Shown here in pieces: positions 59,515-64,000 of a stretch of 64,000 bases of DNA. This DNA comes from Wuchereria bancrofti (Eukaryota; Nematoda; Chromadorea; Rhabditida; Onchocercidae): the NCBI GenBank assembly GCA_005281725.1, contig SSBO01000012.1:17638343-17702342 (forward strand), read 5' to 3'. The notes under the pieces are model-generated. The model saw only the letters and a program-made list of their open reading frames with translations. It was not told where the DNA came from and made no database searches. Each line of letters starts with the position of its first letter. The stretch's first letter is position 1. The translations under genes and the position numbers were made by a program.

Positions 59515-60951
59515 ATTCGTAATGCTACATTTATGGCTTATTTAAATAGAAATGCAAAAATTTTTCACTCTTTGTCATTTATCATTTTGATACTGATAAC
59601 ATTACATCAGACTTTTCGATATATGTTCCTTGTTTTCTGCAAATTATTTCTCGAAAAAATTAAAAGTAAAATCTTAATTTTAATGAATATGTGAAAAATC
59701 TTTTGTGCAACAAGGCAAAGATTTCCGGTGATGAAACATCACTGTCAACAAACTGAAGTTCGTTACACTGTAATCTGAATACGTAAAATGTAAATATCAA
59801 TGACAAATGGATACTATACAAAATGTATGTAAATATAGGAATGAGAAGTTTCTGGATGTATTTCACCTTTGGCCATCGATTAGTTTAGGAAGGGTGTTAG
59901 CATCAATAGTTTTATATTTGCGTGAGTAGATTTTTGTTGAAATTTGAACTTTAGTCGTTACTTTCCGTGTTGAATGTTATAAAGCAAAGTTGATGTTTGT
60001 TGTAAGCAGCATTATTGATAATATCTTTGATAGCATGATCACTATATTCTAGTGTAATAGAGATTTATTTAGAAATAGACACAAGTGAGAAAAAGTATAC
60101 AGTATCAAATAAAAACTTTAAAAATGAGGACGAGAATGATAAAATATGGGAATATTGCGTTTTCTGTTGTTGCGGCAATTTTTATTGCTTGTTAGACTAT
60201 GAGGTCATTAAAATTCATATTGTCAATTAAAGNATTCGTAATGCTACATTTATGGCTTATTTAAATAGAAATGCAAAAATTTTTCACTCTTTGTCATTTA
60301 TCATTTTGATACTGATAACATTACATCAGACTTTTCGATATATGTTCCTTGTTTTCTGCAAATTATTTCTCGAAAAAATTAAAAGTAAAATCTTAATTTT
60401 AATGAATATGTGAAAAATCTTTTGTGCAACAAGGCAAAGATTTCCGGTGATGAAACATCACTGTCAACAAACTGAAGTTCGTTACACTGTAATCTGAATA
60501 CGTAAAATGTAAATATCAATGACAAATGGATACTATACAAAATGTATGTAAATATAGGAATGAGAAGTTTCTGGATGTATTTCACCTTTGGCCATCGATT
60601 AGTTTAGGAAGGGTGTTAGCATCAATAGTTTTATATTTGCGTGAGTAGATTTTTGTTGAAATTTGAACTTTAGTCGTTACTTTCCGTGTTGAATGTTATA
60701 AAGCAAAGTTGATGTTTGTTGTAAGCAGCATTATTGATAATATCTTTGATAGCATGATCACTATATTCTAGTGTAATAGAGATTTATTTAGAAATAGACA
60801 CAAGTGAGAAAAAGTATACAGTATCAAATAAAAACTTTAAAAATGAGGACGAGAATGATAAAATATGGGAATATTGCGTTTTCTGTTGTTGCGGCAATTT
60901 TTATTGCTTGTTAGACTATGAGGTCATTAAAATTCATATTGTCAATTAAAG
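59515..60951. repeat. 718-bp tandem duplication split by an N
   Basis: 59515-60232 and 60234-60951 have the same length, the same first and last bases and, as far as I can compare, the same sequence. The N at 60233 lies exactly between them. This pattern fits an unmerged contig overlap better than a biological duplication. Confidence 0.88.
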
Positions 60952-61345
60952 TCCAAAGTGTACCTATAATTTGCTTAAAAAGGAATTTAGGTTAAAATGA
61001 TTACGATATATTTCACCTTATTCAGTTTTGTTATGATTGAAACGCGCTTAACCTCTACTGGCATGTACAACATTGTAAACGTTTGTTTATTTAACTTATA
61101 ATATATTTAACTCTAAAACATTTTCAGCCAATTTTCCGCTCCTAAACTTTGAAATCATTCAGCTTTAATTCGGCCTTGTTTTTCATTAACATTTTTCTTA
61201 AACAGTGTTCAAACATTTAGATACTTTATGGGAGAATCACTGGGCGATTTTCAATATCTAAAGTGTATCCACTGATTTTGCAAATCTAAAGTGTATCCAT
61301 CGATTTTTGTGTAATGAAAATCTTTTGTTTTTGCAGTATTTTAAA

Positions 61346-62350
61346 ATGAATAGGTTCATTATTATTGTTATTGTTATTATTACACCAGTTTTTGCAGTAT
61401 CAGTCTGTGAAAAATGTTAGTCGTCGTAATGGAACAAAAGCCATATCAACGTCAACATATTCAAATGACTTCATTAAATCACAACCATCCATTTCCACAA
61501 ACCGAGTAGAATTCATTATTTTATTAAAGAATCTGCTTCAGTTAATAGGATTGGAGCGTATGGCATCTGTCGTCCTCGTTCTCACTGTATATCTAACATC
61601 TTCGGATTTTTGCAGCATCGATTTATGAAAAATGTCAACTGCAATGGATCAAAAGCTATATCAACGTCAACGTATTCAAATGACTTCATTAAATCACAAC
61701 CATCCATTTCCACTAACCAAGTAAAATTCATTACTTTATTAATATTTCATCTAAAGAATTTGCTTCAGTTAGTAGGATTGGTAACGTGTGGCATCTGTCG
61801 TCCTCGTCCTCATTGTATATCTTTGGATTTTTGTAGCGTCGGTTCATGAAAAATGTCAAAAATATACGTAATGGAACAAAAACTACGCCAACATTAACAC
61901 AGATTAATGATGATATTGCTGTGAATAATTCAAATAATGTCACAAAAAAGAAGGTAAAATTCATTACTTTAAAAAAAAGAAGGTAAAATTCCTTACTTTA
62001 AAATATGATTACTGGGCCTAAAAAATCTACTTTAGCTGGTACCACTGGTAGCGTATGGAATTTACCGTCCTGTTTCTTATTATGATCTTTCGGAATGGAC
62101 TTTTCGTATTTTGAATGATTACGACGATGGTTACTTGATACAAATATTCGAGGATTGTGATTACGTGATTTTGACAAAAATTATTGAGGTTAATGGGCCT
62201 GAAAAATTTGTGGTATCACCTCCACCAGAAGCTAACGTGATAATTGTGAATGAAAAATATCTGATTAATAATAATAAGATTCATATGATGGATCTAAACA
62301 GCCCATATGTAATTAACCAAAAATACTTATTGAAAAAGAACAGTGAGTAA
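61346..62350 (+). CDS. Putative gene with three tandem exon-like units; unrecognised, possibly non-functional
   Basis: A TTTTTGCAG acceptor lies nine bases before the ATG at 61346. From there MNRFIIIVIVIITPVFA reads as a signal peptide, but that frame soon stops. In a second frame, three phase-0 exon-like units follow: 61398-61505, about 61615-61719 and about 61838-61954. Each has a TTTTTG(C/T)AG acceptor and a GTA(A/G)AATTC donor. Units 1 and 2 share KAISTSTYSNDFIKSQPSIS; unit 3 has diverged. A last open exon starts at 62036 in phase 0 (LVPLVAYGIYRPVSYYDLSE) and ends at the stop at 62348-62350 or at a possible GTGAGT donor at 62342. The three units and the last exon join in frame, but I cannot connect the signal-peptide frame to them without a shift. 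No known domain is visible. Confidence 0.4.
61398..61980 (+). repeat. Tandem triplication of an exon plus intron unit (~217-224 bp)
   Basis: Units start at 61398, about 61615 and about 61838. Shared landmarks are GAAAAATGT near the start, the KAISTSTYSND-coding stretch in units 1 and 2, AATTCATTACTTTA-type sequence after the donor, CTTCAGTTA(A/G)TAGGATTGG, and GGCATCTGTCGTCCTCGT before the next acceptor. Both exon and intron are duplicated. Confidence 0.85.
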
Positions 62351-62475
62351 AGTGTACCACTCTGAAAATCTCAAGGCAGTCTGCCAAAAAGTCCTGAGGT
62401 TGCGGAATGCAAAGGCTTTCTTCCAAGTAATTGTTGTTTAGTTAATTATTATTCATATTCCTCATGATTACTAGG

Positions 62476-63000
62476 TCGGTCAAAATTGTCATAAATTGAT
62501 ATCAATGAATAATTAGTAAAAGGATGTTTTGCTGACTGAAACAACATATCTAATTCGTTTTGATGAAAGCAAAGTTGACATCAGTGAGATTTGCATGCGT
62601 AACATTAAACACGAGCTTGTTGATAAAGATGCTCGTTAATGAATTACTACATCGATCTCCTTCCTTGTTGATCATTTATGATAAATCGACTTGAAGAATA
62701 ACACTATAAAAGAATATCATGTCATGAATGTGAGAATTATGTGCATCGATTCTTTGATTTGATGGTACTTTTTGTAGTGCCATAAATACGGAAACAGGTG
62801 CGATGGATAAGCATCATAAGGAAACGACAAAGTTTAATAATTCTGAGCTGTTGTGGCGAACAATATATCAACGAAGCCGAAAAATGTAATTAGTTGTTGT
62901 ATACAGGTATATTAACAAGGCCAAATAGCAGTAGACAGTTTTTGAAGGTATCAACGAGCTGAAAGAATAAATATATGCAGCAGTTAGGTCTCAATCCATG
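62476..63000. repeat. Internal module D, copy 2
   Basis: Direct copy of 57113-57640. It contains the coding-like stretches DESKVDISEICMRNIKHELV and SELLWRLIYQRSRKM seen in copy 1. Confidence 0.88.
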
Positions 63001-64000
63001 CGTGAACAAATTATGAAAGGACACGCTGGAACTGAAGCAATAAGCTAAAGCAACATGTCCGATCAGCAAAACATGGGTCATAAGAAGCCGACCTGGAGAT
63101 ATTCACCGCTAGAAGAGAAGGAATTCTCGAAGAATTTAAAAAGAGTGGATCAACAGAAGGATTAGAGTTTTGATAGATTCGATTCAACAGTTCAGCGATT
63201 CGAGGGAGCGCAATTATTAGAATGTTAACAAACCCAATATCGTACAACTTAGTGAACGTTCAGCTGAATATTGGTATAATTTAATATTTACTGCATGTTA
63301 ATTCTTGTCCTATTATTGCGTAAGTACGATATTGTATCATATCGTACAAAGCCAATAAGGCTATTGTCGATGTTCTGGAGTTACGACAACAACAAAAACA
63401 TACTGTTAAATCTTTCTCCAACATAAGATACAAATTTTCAAACTTGATAAGTTTATATTTAATTTGACACATTGGTTAAAAGAACTCTTAACTGCCTTCA
63501 ACACACATTTTTCTCCTTTTTTTCTAAGTATAACATTAAATTCAGAGTGAGTTGGTGTTTTGGATTTTTGGGACTTAAATTATCCTTATACACTGAATAT
63601 TCAAAGTATAGATATTTCCAGAACTTGGAAGAAATCTGCATAACAATTTATTATGTGTGTGCTAAAATGACAAATTCAACAGAAGCTTAAGCTAAATTGG
63701 TCTCAACCGTCAGCCTTTTGGAAGAACTATTGTTTAAAAAAGCAAAATATGATAATATCTGATAGTTTCCAAATTCTGAATTTCTGTTATAGGATGTTCC
63801 TGGATACCTAACCTAACTTTACACAATTGCAAATTTACATAAACACTCTTACCATGACCTACTATCTCAACGTCACTGCCCAAAGCTTCCACCCTATGGA
63901 TATTCAAAAATACTAATAAACTAATAGAGAGCTATATCGACCACCGACATGAATTGCGCTGCGTAATCAAATTTCCTGATTGGTTAAAGAATGAACTTGC
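63001..64000. repeat. Inverted-repeat arm, right (runs off the window)
   Basis: Reverse complement of 54928-55901. The open frames on it (for example 63472-63690) repeat those on the left arm (55430-55212) with a few changed residues. Neither resembles a known protein, so they are probably incidental. Confidence 0.92.

Noticed and set aside
1..64000. CRISPR arrays, rRNA or tRNA genes
   Set aside because: I saw no regularly spaced repeats with unique spacers, no rRNA-like sequence and no convincing tRNA A/B boxes. A covariance-model scan would be needed to exclude tRNAs fully.

Overview
This window is nuclear DNA from a nematode, most likely a parasitic clade III species such as a filarial worm. 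Four things point there. The sequence is strongly AT-rich. Introns are short and end in T-rich TTTCAG or TTTGCAG acceptors. Several genes have such an acceptor a few bases before the ATG, as expected for spliced-leader trans-splicing. The gene set matches nematode orthologues (stam, nlf-1, gad-1, cdk-8, a lin-28 relic). The genus is an inference. Three single N bases (1208, 55902, 60233) mark assembly joins, and each lies at the edge of a duplicated block.

Layout. 0.16-1.2 kb is a diverged copy of part of the STAM gene. 2.9-4.2 kb is a CutA-family gene (+). 4.8-8.5 kb is a complete STAM gene (-). 8.5-14.2 kb has no gene but carries one copy of a dispersed repeat. 14.2-19.0 kb is nlf-1 (-), an NCA/NALCN channel assembly factor. 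19-27.4 kb is largely empty with microsatellites. 27.7-29.8 kb is an unrecognised basic coiled-coil protein (-), divergent from gad-1/WDR70 (+, 30.7-35.4 kb). gad-1 is followed head-to-tail by cdk-8 (+, 35.9-40.6 kb), the Mediator kinase. 43.6-45.5 kb holds a probable small multipass membrane protein (+). 46.2-48.8 kb holds two related secreted-peptide precursor genes (-), a two-exon family I do not recognise. 52.9-53.9 kb contains a dead retrocopy of lin-28 that still shows two tandem spliced-leader-like motifs at its 5' end, and a protein-kinase fragment. 54.9-64.0 kb is a mosaic of direct and inverted repeats: arms of about 1 kb, a short stem-loop module at several junctions, and a tandem triplication of an exon-like unit.

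The recognised genes are unrelated housekeeping or neuronal functions: endosomal sorting (STAM), channel biogenesis (NLF-1), WD40/transcription-associated (GAD-1) and Mediator (CDK-8). I see no functional cluster among them except the peptide gene pair. The least ordinary parts are the lin-28 retropseudogene with its SL relic, the peptide pair with a mutually exclusive hairpin upstream, and the repeat mosaic at the right end. Exon models were built by eye from splice signals and reading-frame phase. The stam, cutA, nlf-1, gad-1, cdk-8 and peptide models all close in frame.
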